Part shown: piece after piece, positions 1 to 7,374 of the stretch
Position numbering within the stretch: the stretch's first letter is position 1
Layout of the letters: each line of letters begins with the position of its first letter
Position numbers and translations under genes: made by a program
Origin: QKTW01 sp052161885
GTDB taxonomy: Bacteria; Bacteroidota; Bacteroidia; Chitinophagales; Chitinophagaceae
Reading direction: 5' to 3'
DNA length: 64,000 nt
NCBI GenBank assembly: GCA_052161885.1
Contig: CP197396.1
Coordinates: 3,162,001 to 3,226,000, forward strand
Notes under the pieces: generated by a model
Database searches by the model: none
What the model was told of the DNA's origin: nothing
Seen by the model: the letters and a program-made list of their open reading frames with translations, nothing else

Positions 1-114
1 AAGCGGACTGGTTACCAGAAGCTTGGCGGGCGCTTCTTTTTCTTCTTTTTCTGATTTGCAGCTTGCATAGCACAACACAATACACAAGCTCATGAGCATG
101 ACGATTCTATTCAT
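1..114 (-). CDS. RND efflux periplasmic adaptor (MFP), N-terminal fragment
   Basis: Reading the minus strand from the ATG at 114 gives 38 codons that stay open to the window edge. The product has a short basic start, a hydrophobic stretch (residues 4-17), a Cys at 19 in the context YASCK that could be a lipobox, a charged KSEKEEKE linker, and then KLLVTSPL. In Bacteroidota a Cys lipobox, charged linker and '(F/L)LVTSPL' are typical of the start of HlyD/MFP adaptors of tripartite RND efflux pumps, so I infer that. The inner-membrane RND pump and outer-membrane factor would lie beyond the left edge. The lipobox is imperfect (Tyr at -3) and only the N-terminus is seen, so the family call is moderate. 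Confidence 0.55.
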   Translation of the reverse strand, partial: MNRIVMLMSLCIVLCYASCKSEKEEKEAPAKLLVTSPL

Positions 115-265
115 AATATTTATGAGTCCTTAATTCTGTTTTATTGATAATTCTGTTTGGGTGAGATGCGCAACATTCCTGCAGCTACGGCTTAAGTGCT
201 GCGGAAGGTCTTGCAGTAAAAAGATAATTGCAGGAGAGGTCAGGCATGGCCTGTACCGGGCAGGA

Positions 266-889
266 TCATATACGCATTACCCGCAGTACAGCACATCTGT
301 AAGAAGGACCAAATGCAAAATGATGGCAGTACCGCAGTTGTTTCTTAATATGGTGGCACGAGTATCTGTCAGGGGCTAACGCATGAAAAAATGTAGCAAA
401 ATAGTTACTTTGGGGCAGGTTCTTTTCAGGGGAGATCAGCTCAGAGTCTTCGTCGTCTTCGTCATTATCCTGGGATTCTATTTTTCCTTTTTCCTTCTTT
501 CTCGTTAAGGGGGTTGGCTTCGCAGCCGGGCGCCGGATATCCTGCTTTGTACATGGCTGCATGCATACTGGCAGCAGCGGCATTTTTATACATGCATTAC
601 ATATATAGCCCGGACCTTTTTGAGTATATTGAGTGGCATGCCCATCAGCAATAAGCTGCTTTAAGAAAATCGCCTGATGATACTGCACTTCGGGCGCCTT
701 AAATTCACTGCCGAAATAAGAAGCCCCGGTAAAAATGCGGACATCAGGGCCATCAGCGCACTCCGTGGCCACTTTCAACAAGCAGGTATTAAAGTGATTT
801 TGCGTTTGCGAATCAGCGCAAAAGATACCGGAGTATCCCAGGAGCAGGATGCCAAATACATAAAAGAATCTGGTCAGTGCTATTTGCAT
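266..889 (-). CDS. Hypothetical exported Cys-containing protein
   Basis: A 207-residue reading frame with an ATG start. It begins with a hydrophobic segment (about residues 6-24, ending GIFCADSQ) that looks like a Sec signal peptide. The first 115 residues contain paired cysteines (CNAC, CMQPC). The remainder is low-complexity and charged (KKEKGKIESQ, DNDEDDEDSE), followed by a His/Cys-rich tail. I do not recognise a family. The first half is the more protein-like part, and the C-terminal half may be noise or a frameshifted end. No neighbour suggests a function. Confidence 0.35.
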   Translation of the reverse strand: MQIALTRFFYVFGILLLGYSGIFCADSQTQNHFNTCLLKVATECADGPDVRIFTGASYFGSEFKAPEVQYHQAIFLKQLIADGHATQYTQKGPGYICNACIKMPLLPVCMQPCTKQDIRRPAAKPTPLTRKKEKGKIESQDNDEDDEDSELISPEKNLPQSNYFATFFHALAPDRYSCHHIKKQLRYCHHFAFGPSYRCAVLRVMRI

Positions 890-1044
890 TGGCTTAGGCG
901 GATTTGATCATGTGACATAGATTAAACCGTCGGGGCTTAATTTATATACAAACTGTATCGAAGGCAGAATATCCCTAAAAAGTATGTATGGGCGATAAAT
1001 AATGATAGTCCATACTACCACATCATAGTCTATCAGGAAACAGA

Positions 1045-1398
1045 TCAAACACGGAAATTACAGTGAAAAAGGAACAGGCATTTCCCACCCTGATCAGGGG
1101 GAATTCTGCAACCGCTGAATAATTTATTGAAGGAGATAAAAGGGATGCTGGATTCTGAAGAGTACCTGAACTCAGGAAACGTTTCTGCTATTTGAAAACT
1201 ACTCGTCTCTGTATCTTCTGATTCTTCCAAACCTACAATGTAAGCAAACGACCTCGCGATATAAGATTTGTGAAACGTATGCCCTTGTGGAGAAACAATA
1301 AGTGAAACATCTTTATTTGTATTCGGCGCGATACTGTCTCTTCCGGAGCAGAAGAGTTGAAAGAATATCAGCAGAAAAGAAATCACATTTAAAGGCAT
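1045..1398 (-). CDS. Small hypothetical exported protein
   Basis: A 117-residue frame with an ATG start and an N-terminal hydrophobic stretch (residues 3-17, then CSGRDSIAP) resembling a signal or lipoprotein peptide. The body shows no motif I recognise. It stands alone between two non-coding stretches on the same strand as the preceding weak ORF. It could be a degraded fragment of a larger exported protein. Support is limited to the plausible signal sequence and the lack of a competing frame. Confidence 0.3.
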   Translation of the reverse strand: MPLNVISFLLIFFQLFCSGRDSIAPNTNKDVSLIVSPQGHTFHKSYIARSFAYIVGLEESEDTETSSFQIAETFPEFRYSSESSIPFISFNKLFSGCRIPPDQGGKCLFLFHCNFRV

Positions 1399-1959
1399 AA
1401 CACTACATCATTAAAAAGCATGTATTTATGCAGGAGAATAATGCATCGCAAATGTAGCAGGAAGTTCGATGAAGCTGTGCAGTACAATTTGTTAAAACTT
1501 CCTAAAAGCCTTTCCCAGACAAACATTGAGTCAAGTAACTAACTTTTCTCAACTGATAAAAAAACACAACGGAACTATGCCCCGCATACAACATTATCAG
1601 AATAATGTACGTGCAAATTTTTCATTTTTGATTGATGTTATTCTTTAAGCCTCCTCATCTTTTATATCTGCGCGATGTTCATGCAGGCCGACAGAAGATA
1701 TTTTTAAATTAGTTTGTCAGCGCATTATTAAGCGCACCGGCCTTCGTGCATATGCCGCATTTCGGACACATACATACAATGTCCGGTTTTCCTTGCTTTT
1801 TTAACAAACTTCCCGATAAGGAATATTCCTGCTGTCAGTGCAACACATTACAAAAGCAGGTCCGACATACAGCATGGCAGATGTAAAACATATGATAGGC
1901 TCTGAAAAATGACATGTCGTACCAGGTGCTTATATCCGATAGTAAAAATTGATACTCTC
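1399..1959. other. Intergenic region with no recognised gene
   Basis: About 560 bases of mixed composition with stops in all frames I checked. I see no RNA gene, no long repeat and no obvious hairpin. Its right end leads into the operator and promoter of the tetR operon. Confidence 0.5.
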
Positions 1960-1983
1960 TAAATAGACAGAATTGTCTATTTA
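1960..1983. promoter_or_regulatory. Inverted-repeat operator in front of the tetR-MFS operon
   Basis: A perfect 10-bp inverted repeat, TAAATAGACA / TGTCTATTTA, separated by the 4-bp spacer GAAT. It ends 16 bp before the TetR start codon and just upstream of a TAnnTTTG -7 element. TetR-family dimers bind palindromes of this size, and most autoregulate, so this is the likely operator of the adjacent regulator. The repeat is seen directly; the assignment is inference. Confidence 0.75.
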
Positions 1984-1987
1984 ATTT

Positions 1988-1995
1988 TACCTTTG
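1988..1995 (+). promoter_or_regulatory. Bacteroidota -7 element, tetR operon
   Basis: TACCTTTG matches the TAnnTTTG -7 consensus of the primary Bacteroidota sigma factor. Only 4 nt separate it from the ATG at 2000, so the transcript would be leaderless or nearly so. It lies 4 bp downstream of the operator, where a bound repressor would block RNA polymerase. I see no convincing TTG -33 element at about 19 bp. Confidence 0.5.
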
Positions 1996-1999
1996 ATCT

Positions 2000-2563
2000 A
2001 TGAAACAGAGAGGACAGGCAGTAACCGATAAAATACTGGACACCGCCGACCGGCTTTTTTACACACAGGGTTATTGCAATACAGGCATTAACCAGGTGAT
2101 AGAAGAGGCAGATATTGCAAAAGGATCATTGTACAAGCATTTTGAAACAAAGACAGACCTGCTGGTTGCCTACATACAGCGCGCACACGAACGCTGGTAT
2201 AGCCGGCTGGAAGCTGCTGTAAATAAAGTGGCTGATCCAAAAGGCAAGCTGCTGGCCATTTTTGATCACCACACTGAGCGCCAGGAAATAAGGCAGTTTG
2301 GCGGATGCCCGTTCGTAAAAGCAAATGATGAGGCAGGCAACAGTGACCCCCGCGTGCTGGATAAGATACAGCAGACAAAACAACGCAGCAAAGATTTTAT
2401 AAAGATGCTTGTTGCAGCCTCAGATCATAAAAAAATACTTACCGACCGGGAATTGACTGAGGCAATATTCCTCTTGCTGGAAGGCGCTATAGTTGCAGCT
2501 TCCGTCTTTAAGCGGACCGACGAAATACAATCTGCCAAAAAGATCATCCGGAAACTCCTTTAA
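2000..2563 (+). CDS. TetR/AcrR family transcriptional regulator
   Basis: A 187-residue DNA-binding repressor of ordinary length for the family. The N-terminal TetR helix-turn-helix is clear: ILDTADRLFYTQGY (about 12-25), then GINQVIEEADIAKGSLYKHF (about 29-48), with the typical KGSLYKHF recognition helix. The rest is an all-helical ligand-binding/dimerisation domain with FGGCPFVKANDEA around 100-112. The start at 2000 places the HTH at the normal distance from the N-terminus. It lies 20 bp upstream of an MFS exporter on the same strand and behind a 24-bp palindrome, which fits a self-regulated efflux operon induced by the exported compound. The ligand cannot be read from the sequence. Confidence 0.9.
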   Translation: MKQRGQAVTDKILDTADRLFYTQGYCNTGINQVIEEADIAKGSLYKHFETKTDLLVAYIQRAHERWYSRLEAAVNKVADPKGKLLAIFDHHTERQEIRQFGGCPFVKANDEAGNSDPRVLDKIQQTKQRSKDFIKMLVAASDHKKILTDRELTEAIFLLLEGAIVAASVFKRTDEIQSAKKIIRKLL

Positions 2564-2583
2564 ATGGGTCATAAAATATACAC

Positions 2584-4026
2584 ATGAAAAATGTAACCAA
2601 TAAATGGCTGGAGCTGATCATCGTGCTGTCGGCCCCGTTGCTTTCGGTAATAGATGTATTCATCATCAATGTAGGCATACCCGCCATTAAGAAAGGTGTG
2701 CATGCTACAGATGCCGAGATACAACTGGTGATAGCAGGTTACCTGCTCGGGTATGCCGCATTTCTTATCACCGGCGGACGGGCCGGAGATCATTTCGGGC
2801 GCAAGAAAGTGTTTTTCTGGGGCATGTTTGCGTTCACAGTTGCCTCCTGCCTGTGCGGATTATCCACTTCTGCGTTGCAGCTGAATGTAACCAGGTTTTT
2901 CCAGGGGCTGAGCGCATCATTCATGGTTCCGCAGACAATAGCTTTTATACAGGTACTGTTCACCGATACAAAAGAGCGGGCAAAGGCATTCGCGTTGTAT
3001 GGAATTACGCTCGGTACAGCTGCCGCAATAGGACAGGCATTAGGCGGCTATCTTTCAGACACACACTGGGTGATAGAAGGATGGCGGCTTATATTCTTCA
3101 TTAACCTGCCTATCGGTATCCTCACGCTCTGGGCCACACACAAGTATGTGACGGAAACAAAACGGCACGAAAGCACGAAGTTCGATTACACAGGCATACT
3201 GATCCTTACGGCAGGCTTATTCTGCCTCATCTATCCATTGATCCAGGGCCGCGAAGCCGGCTGGCCTTTATGGAGTATCGGGCTTATCATCCTGTCTTTC
3301 GGCATTTTCTCATTTTTTCTCTACAACCAGAAAAAGAAACTGGCTGCGAACGGCAATCCGCTGATAGATGTAAGACTATTTACTATTAAAGACTTCAACA
3401 TCGGGCTGGCGGCTGTGCTCTTTCACTTTATGTTGCATACGGCCTACCTGCTGCTGAGCGCGGTATATCTGCAGAACGGATTGGGTGTCTCCGCATTGCA
3501 CTGCGGCCTGTATTTTATCGTGCCCGGCATCTTGTTTATTGCATCTTCAGTTGTGGCTTCGCGGATGATCGTACGGTTTGGGAAGCGCGTGCTGCAGGTG
3601 GGCGTTATTATATTGGCCACTGCATTTTACCTGCAGATGGAGCTCTGGAAGCCCGGAGCAAGTGCCTGGCTGATCATTGGATTGATGGGCGCCTGGGGAC
3701 TCGGCAACGGACTGGTACTGCCGTCGCTGCTGAACATTGCACTTAGAAATGTTCCGGCTCAGTACGCCGGTGCCGCAGCAGGCGTATACTCCACCTTTCA
3801 GCAAACGGCCTCCGCACTTGGTGTAAGCATTATCGGCGGTGTATTCTTCTATTATTCGCGGTATAGCTGGCAGGCAGCGTATCATGCTGGTGTAACAGGC
3901 CTGCTGGTCTGCGTGGCATTGGTAGCGGTGATGCTGTACCTGCTACCTGGCAGAAAAGAAGCGCAGCAACAAAAGGTGCAGAACGCCGGGAATGTACCTG
4001 CAGACCAGCTGATACCAGCAGAATAA
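2584..4026 (+). CDS. MFS drug efflux transporter, DHA2 (EmrB/QacA) type
   Basis: A 480-residue inner-membrane protein with many hydrophobic helices, consistent with the 14-helix DHA2 group of drug:H+ antiporters. Visible hallmarks are LSVIDVFIINVGIPAI in helix 1, motif A (GGRAGDHFGRKKVF, about residues 64-77) after helix 2, TRFFQGLSASFMVP in helix 4, and GQALGGYLSD (motif C-like) in helix 5. The C-terminal half repeats a hydrophobic bundle and ends in a short charged tail. It sits 20 bp after tetR and 9 bp before ogt, so it is very likely co-transcribed and controlled by TetR. The substrate is unknown; the downstream DNA-repair genes hint at a DNA-alkylating compound, which is inference. Confidence 0.9.
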   Translation: MKNVTNKWLELIIVLSAPLLSVIDVFIINVGIPAIKKGVHATDAEIQLVIAGYLLGYAAFLITGGRAGDHFGRKKVFFWGMFAFTVASCLCGLSTSALQLNVTRFFQGLSASFMVPQTIAFIQVLFTDTKERAKAFALYGITLGTAAAIGQALGGYLSDTHWVIEGWRLIFFINLPIGILTLWATHKYVTETKRHESTKFDYTGILILTAGLFCLIYPLIQGREAGWPLWSIGLIILSFGIFSFFLYNQKKKLAANGNPLIDVRLFTIKDFNIGLAAVLFHFMLHTAYLLLSAVYLQNGLGVSALHCGLYFIVPGILFIASSVVASRMIVRFGKRVLQVGVIILATAFYLQMELWKPGASAWLIIGLMGAWGLGNGLVLPSLLNIALRNVPAQYAGAAAGVYSTFQQTASALGVSIIGGVFFYYSRYSWQAAYHAGVTGLLVCVALVAVMLYLLPGRKEAQQQKVQNAGNVPADQLIPAE

Positions 4027-4035
4027 AAACATCAG

Positions 4036-4572
4036 ATGAAAAACTTTCCGGAGAAAAAAATGCATCAATATACACACCTCGTTTATAAAGATATGCCGTC
4101 GCCTGTAGGGAGCATCAGGCTTATTGCCAGCCTTGCCGGCCTTGCCGCTGTGTTGTGGGAGGGCGAAGATTATACTAGAACAAAACTGCCAATTCCCGAA
4201 AGAGATGATACAGCCCCGATATTACTGCAGACGGAGCAACAGCTGGAGGAGTATTTCGGGAGGAAGCGAACAGCCTTCGATATACCACTTGATATCAAGG
4301 GCACAGACTTCCAGATAAGGGTGTGGGAAGCGTTGGTGAGCATACCCTATGGCGCAACGAAAACATACGGCGCACTGGCCCGCCTGCTGGGTGATAGCAA
4401 AGCAGTACGGGCAGTAGGCGGAGCACTGAATAAAAATCCTGTCTCCATTATCGTACCCTGTCACCGGGTGGTAGGCGTGCAGGGCAAACTGGTGGGTTTT
4501 GCAGGTGGACTGGAAAATAAATCTACCCTTCTGCACCTGGAGAACGGCAACAGAACCCCCACTCTTTTCTGA
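4036..4572 (+). CDS. ogt: Methylated-DNA-[protein]-cysteine S-methyltransferase
   Basis: Repairs O6-alkylguanine by irreversibly moving the alkyl group to its own active-site cysteine. The 178-residue sequence has the usual order: an N-terminal ribonuclease-H-like domain, FQIRVWEALVSIPYGATKTY (about 92-111) with the DNA-binding helix, VRAVGGALNKNP with the Arg finger (about 124-135), and the active site IIVPCHRVVG with Cys142. Two starts are possible, Met1 and Met9; the latter (MHQYTHLVYKDMPSPVG) gives a more typical N-terminus. It begins 9 bp after the MFS gene and ends 17 bp before alkA, so it belongs to the operon. Confidence 0.93.
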   Translation: MKNFPEKKMHQYTHLVYKDMPSPVGSIRLIASLAGLAAVLWEGEDYTRTKLPIPERDDTAPILLQTEQQLEEYFGRKRTAFDIPLDIKGTDFQIRVWEALVSIPYGATKTYGALARLLGDSKAVRAVGGALNKNPVSIIVPCHRVVGVQGKLVGFAGGLENKSTLLHLENGNRTPTLF

Positions 4573-4589
4573 TAAAACAAATAGATATC

Positions 4590-5249
4590 GTGAACAGAAA
4601 AAAGGCGGCCTTTACGGCCACGTCAATTACTTTCAACGCTGAAAACTACCACGCACTCTGCGAATACCTGGCCGGCCGGGATAGTCATCTGAAAACAATC
4701 CTGGACGCTCATGGCTATCCGCCCATGTGGATACGCGAAAATACTTTTGAGACACTGGTACACATCATCCTGGAGCAGCAGGTATCGCTGGCGTCTGCAC
4801 TGGCTGCACTCAATAAACTAAAGGAGCAAATAAAATACATCACACCGGACATTGTCCTGCAGCTGAGTGATGAGGAGATGCGTGCCTGTTTTGTAAGCCG
4901 GCAAAAAACAGGTTACATACGCGGACTGGCACAGGCAATAAAAGAGGGGACGATCAACCTGGAGACATTTGCAGCCATGCCCGATGATGAGATACGCAAC
5001 AGGCTCATTAACCTGAAGGGTATTGGCAACTGGACCATCGATGTATACCTGATGTTTACACTGCAGCGGGCAGACATCTTCCCGATCGGCGACCTGGCAG
5101 CCGTAAATGCGGTAAAGCGCCTGAAGCAGCTTGCACCTGCCACCACCAGGGAGGAGATATTAGAGATCAGCGAAAGCTGGAAGCCCTACCGCTCCGTTGC
5201 CAGCATGATGCTCTGGCATTATTACCTGTGTAATACGGGGAAGAAATAA
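4590..5249 (+). CDS. alkA: DNA-3-methyladenine glycosylase II (HhH-GPD)
   Basis: Excises alkylated bases such as 3-methyladenine, starting base-excision repair. The 219-residue product shows LVHIILEQQVSLASALAALNKL (about 56-77), the helix-hairpin-helix LKGIGNWTIDVYLMF (about 142-156), and the catalytic Asp in PIGDLAAVNA (Asp168). It resembles the short Bacteroidota AlkA-like glycosylases without the N-terminal beta domain of E. coli AlkA. The start codon is GTG at 4590; the next in-frame ATG would cut into the domain. It is the last gene of the operon, directly before a strong bidirectional terminator, and partners ogt in alkylation repair. Confidence 0.9.
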   Translation: MNRKKAAFTATSITFNAENYHALCEYLAGRDSHLKTILDAHGYPPMWIRENTFETLVHIILEQQVSLASALAALNKLKEQIKYITPDIVLQLSDEEMRACFVSRQKTGYIRGLAQAIKEGTINLETFAAMPDDEIRNRLINLKGIGNWTIDVYLMFTLQRADIFPIGDLAAVNAVKRLKQLAPATTREEILEISESWKPYRSVASMMLWHYYLCNTGKK

Positions 5250-5254
5250 AATAT

Positions 5255-5289
5255 TAACCCTGTCAGTATTCAGAACCCTGACAGGGTTA
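5255..5289. terminator. Bidirectional terminator between alkA and the SDR gene
   Basis: A 12-bp perfect stem, TAACCCTGTCAG / CTGACAGGGTTA, with an 11-nt loop. It has A-rich flank on the left and T-rich flank on the right, and lies between two convergent genes. A related palindrome with the same CAGGGTT core occurs at 50532-50558. Confidence 0.75.
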
Positions 5290-5291
5290 TT

Positions 5292-6044
5292 TTACACATT
5301 GGCAAATCCGCCGTCGAGCAGCAGGTCACCGCCTGTCATGTACGAGGAATCGTCGGAAGCAAGAAACAGGAAGCCTTTGGCCATCTCTTCTACGGTGCCG
5401 GTTCTTTTAAGCGGTGAGTTTTCCGCAAAAAACCCTTCCATCTGTGCCACTACATCACTGCCAAAACCGGCCTTTTCGAAAATAGGTGTGCTGATTGATC
5501 CCGGCGAAAGGGCATTGACCCGTATACGGCGTGGCGCCAGCTCTGCAGCAAAAACGCGAACCAGTGCCCGCTCTGCTGCTTTGGTAGATATATAGAGCGA
5601 TGCGCCTGCAATGCCCTTATGTGCTACTGTAGAGGAGGTAACGATAACAGATGCCCCATCATTGAGATAAGGCAATGCTTTCTGAACGGTAAACAGCACG
5701 CCTTTGTAATTGACGCCGCTTACCTTGTCAAATTCTTCTTCGGTAATGGCATCAACGGGCGCAAGCGATACTACACCTGCGTTTACCACCAGTACATCTA
5801 TTTTTCCGAATGCTTCATGCACCTGTGTAAACAGTGGTTCCAGCGTCGCTATATTACTTACATCGCCGGCAATGCCTATAGCGTTACTGCCTATTTCTTT
5901 CAGGGCGCTTTCTATAGTGGCCTTGTTGCGGCCGGTGATGGCTACCTGTGCGCCTTCTGTGGCAAACAGCCTGGCAGTAGCGAGGCCTATTCCGCTGTTG
6001 CCGCCGGTTATGACGGCTACTTTTCCTTTTAATTTCTGTGACAT
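5292..6044 (-). CDS. SDR family NAD(P)-dependent oxidoreductase
   Basis: A 250-residue classical short-chain dehydrogenase/reductase. It has the nucleotide-binding motif TGGNSGIG (13-20), a VVNAG turn (NNAG variant, about 86-90), catalytic Ser138, the Tyr151-x3-Lys155 pair in YISTK, and a C-terminal DLLLDGGFANV typical of beta-ketoacyl-reductase-like SDRs. I place the start at the ATG at 6044 (MSQKLKGKVAVITGG) because the upstream 11 residues are not conserved-looking. The substrate is unknown. It lies 77 bp downstream of a Crp-family regulator on the same strand, which probably controls it. Confidence 0.88.
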   Translation of the reverse strand: MSQKLKGKVAVITGGNSGIGLATARLFATEGAQVAITGRNKATIESALKEIGSNAIGIAGDVSNIATLEPLFTQVHEAFGKIDVLVVNAGVVSLAPVDAITEEEFDKVSGVNYKGVLFTVQKALPYLNDGASVIVTSSTVAHKGIAGASLYISTKAAERALVRVFAAELAPRRIRVNALSPGSISTPIFEKAGFGSDVVAQMEGFFAENSPLKRTGTVEEMAKGFLFLASDDSSYMTGGDLLLDGGFANV

Positions 6045-6115
6045 TCTTTTGTGTTTTGCTGCACAAAATTGGTACATGCAGACAAGTTAAAAATTGACCC
6101 AGTTTAGGAAATGTG

Positions 6116-6131
6116 GTTGAACTAGTTCAAC
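6116..6131. promoter_or_regulatory. 16-bp perfect palindrome at the Crp-like gene stop
   Basis: GTTGAACT/AGTTCAAC is a perfect palindrome without spacer. It covers the stop codon of the Crp-like gene and lies 72 bp upstream of the SDR start. Its symmetry suits a dimeric regulator, but part of it is fixed by coding sequence, so a chance palindrome remains possible. Confidence 0.3.
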
Positions 6132-6721
6132 TTTTTACGCACCTTATCATTCCGTATCCTGGAAAGAAATTCGGTGGTCATACCCAGGTAAGAGGCGATT
6201 GCATATTGCGGCAGGCGCTGTGCCACGTCGGGGTAGGTTTCTAAAAACTCTTCGTAGCGTTCCTCCGCCGACAGGGTGAGAGAGGAAATGATGCGGCGCT
6301 GATGAAACGCAGCCGTACGTTCTGCCCCGATCCTGAAAAACGTTTCAAACTGGTGATCTGCGGCTTTCAGCTGCTGCTCCGTCTCAAAATCTATCTGCAT
6401 GACCGTACTGTCTTCCAGTGCGGCAACAAACAAGGTGGCTGGCTTCTGGTAGAAATAGCTGTTGATATCGGAGATCCACCAGTCATTAATGGCAAACTGG
6501 ATAGTCTGCTCAATACCATCATTGCCAATCACATAAGATCTGAACGCGCCATCGAGTACATAGTTACGGTGACGGGTAACAAAGTCGGGCTGAATGATGA
6601 ACTGTTTCTTTTTTACCTGTTTTTGCCTGAAGGCTTTGATAAACGTTTCCAGCTTAGCGTCTGACAGTGCTACCTTTTTAAGAATATGCTGACGGAATGG
6701 TTCAATATCGGTCATGTACAA
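6122..6721 (-). CDS. Crp/Fnr family transcriptional regulator
   Basis: A 199-residue protein with an N-terminal cyclic-nucleotide-binding-like beta barrel (about 20-125; KKKQFIIQPDFVTRHRNYVLDGAFRSYVIGNDG is the roll region, seen in pieces) and a C-terminal winged helix (RLPQYAIASYLGMTTEFLSRIRN, about 168-190). The usual cAMP phosphate-binding RxS signature is absent, as in many Bacteroidota Crp-like proteins that probably bind other ligands or none. It is upstream of the SDR gene in the same orientation. The start is either Met1 or Met3 (MTDIEPF). Confidence 0.85.
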   Translation of the reverse strand: MYMTDIEPFRQHILKKVALSDAKLETFIKAFRQKQVKKKQFIIQPDFVTRHRNYVLDGAFRSYVIGNDGIEQTIQFAINDWWISDINSYFYQKPATLFVAALEDSTVMQIDFETEQQLKAADHQFETFFRIGAERTAAFHQRRIISSLTLSAEERYEEFLETYPDVAQRLPQYAIASYLGMTTEFLSRIRNDKVRKKLN

Positions 6722-7017
6722 ATTTAATCATTCGGGAGTTAACATTTTCCGGCGTCGTCCGTTAAACGTATGATGAATCAGCGGGCAGGTATCAGATGTG
6801 AGAGGTGTAGTTGCCGGGAGTGAGCTGCGGAAGTGGTGCAAACAGGAAGAACTTCTTAAAGACACAGTTTCGCCAGGAAATAACAGTGAAATCAGCGCGA
6901 ATGCGGTGACATATCCTGCCCTGGTAATGCAGCATACCTGTTAATTGCCAGATACTGTTCCTGGTTATGTATATATTGAATATCTTAGTTGTGATAAATA
7001 CCTAAACTATTTCGGCC

Positions 7018-7371
7018 ATGGAAGTGCAGATCCAGTTACCAGCAGATACTCCTCATCAACAGGTGATGCGTTTAAAAGAGTATATCATCGCTTCGGAGAT
7101 CAGCGGTATAGACGATGTAGCGATAAAAAGAGGCGCGGTAGATGCAGACAGTATGGGCGGCCTGGGAGACCTGACCGGAACCATTACAGCCATTATTACA
7201 GCTGCAGCAGGCCCGCTTACGGAGCTGGTAAAATGCCTGAACACTTTCATTGAGGGATTCAGGACAGAGCTGAGCATAGAAGTGGACAACAAGAAAATAT
7301 CGCTCAAGACCGGTGATCCTAAAAAGGCGGAAGAGCTTGCCCAATCTATCCTGCAGGCAATTAAGGAATAA
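7018..7371 (+). CDS. EACC1-like effector-associated component
   Basis: A 117-residue protein: an N-terminal strand-helix unit (MEVQIQL, then helix to about 27), a Gly/Ala/Thr-rich hydrophobic central segment (GLGDLTGTITAIITAAAG, about 48-65), and a C-terminal strand-strand-helix (LSIEVDNKKISLKTGDPKKAEELAQSIL in pieces, about 85-115). This layout, a small alpha/beta domain split by a hydrophobic helix, matches what I know of EACC1 (effector-associated constant component 1), a constant partner of caspase and other effectors in predicted bacterial conflict systems. The caspase gene starts 3 bp downstream, exactly the expected context. The assignment rests on pattern and context, not a search. 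Its partner role, perhaps recognising or relaying a trigger, is inference. Confidence 0.6.
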   Translation: MEVQIQLPADTPHQQVMRLKEYIIASEISGIDDVAIKRGAVDADSMGGLGDLTGTITAIITAAAGPLTELVKCLNTFIEGFRTELSIEVDNKKISLKTGDPKKAEELAQSILQAIKE

Positions 7372-7374
7372 GGA

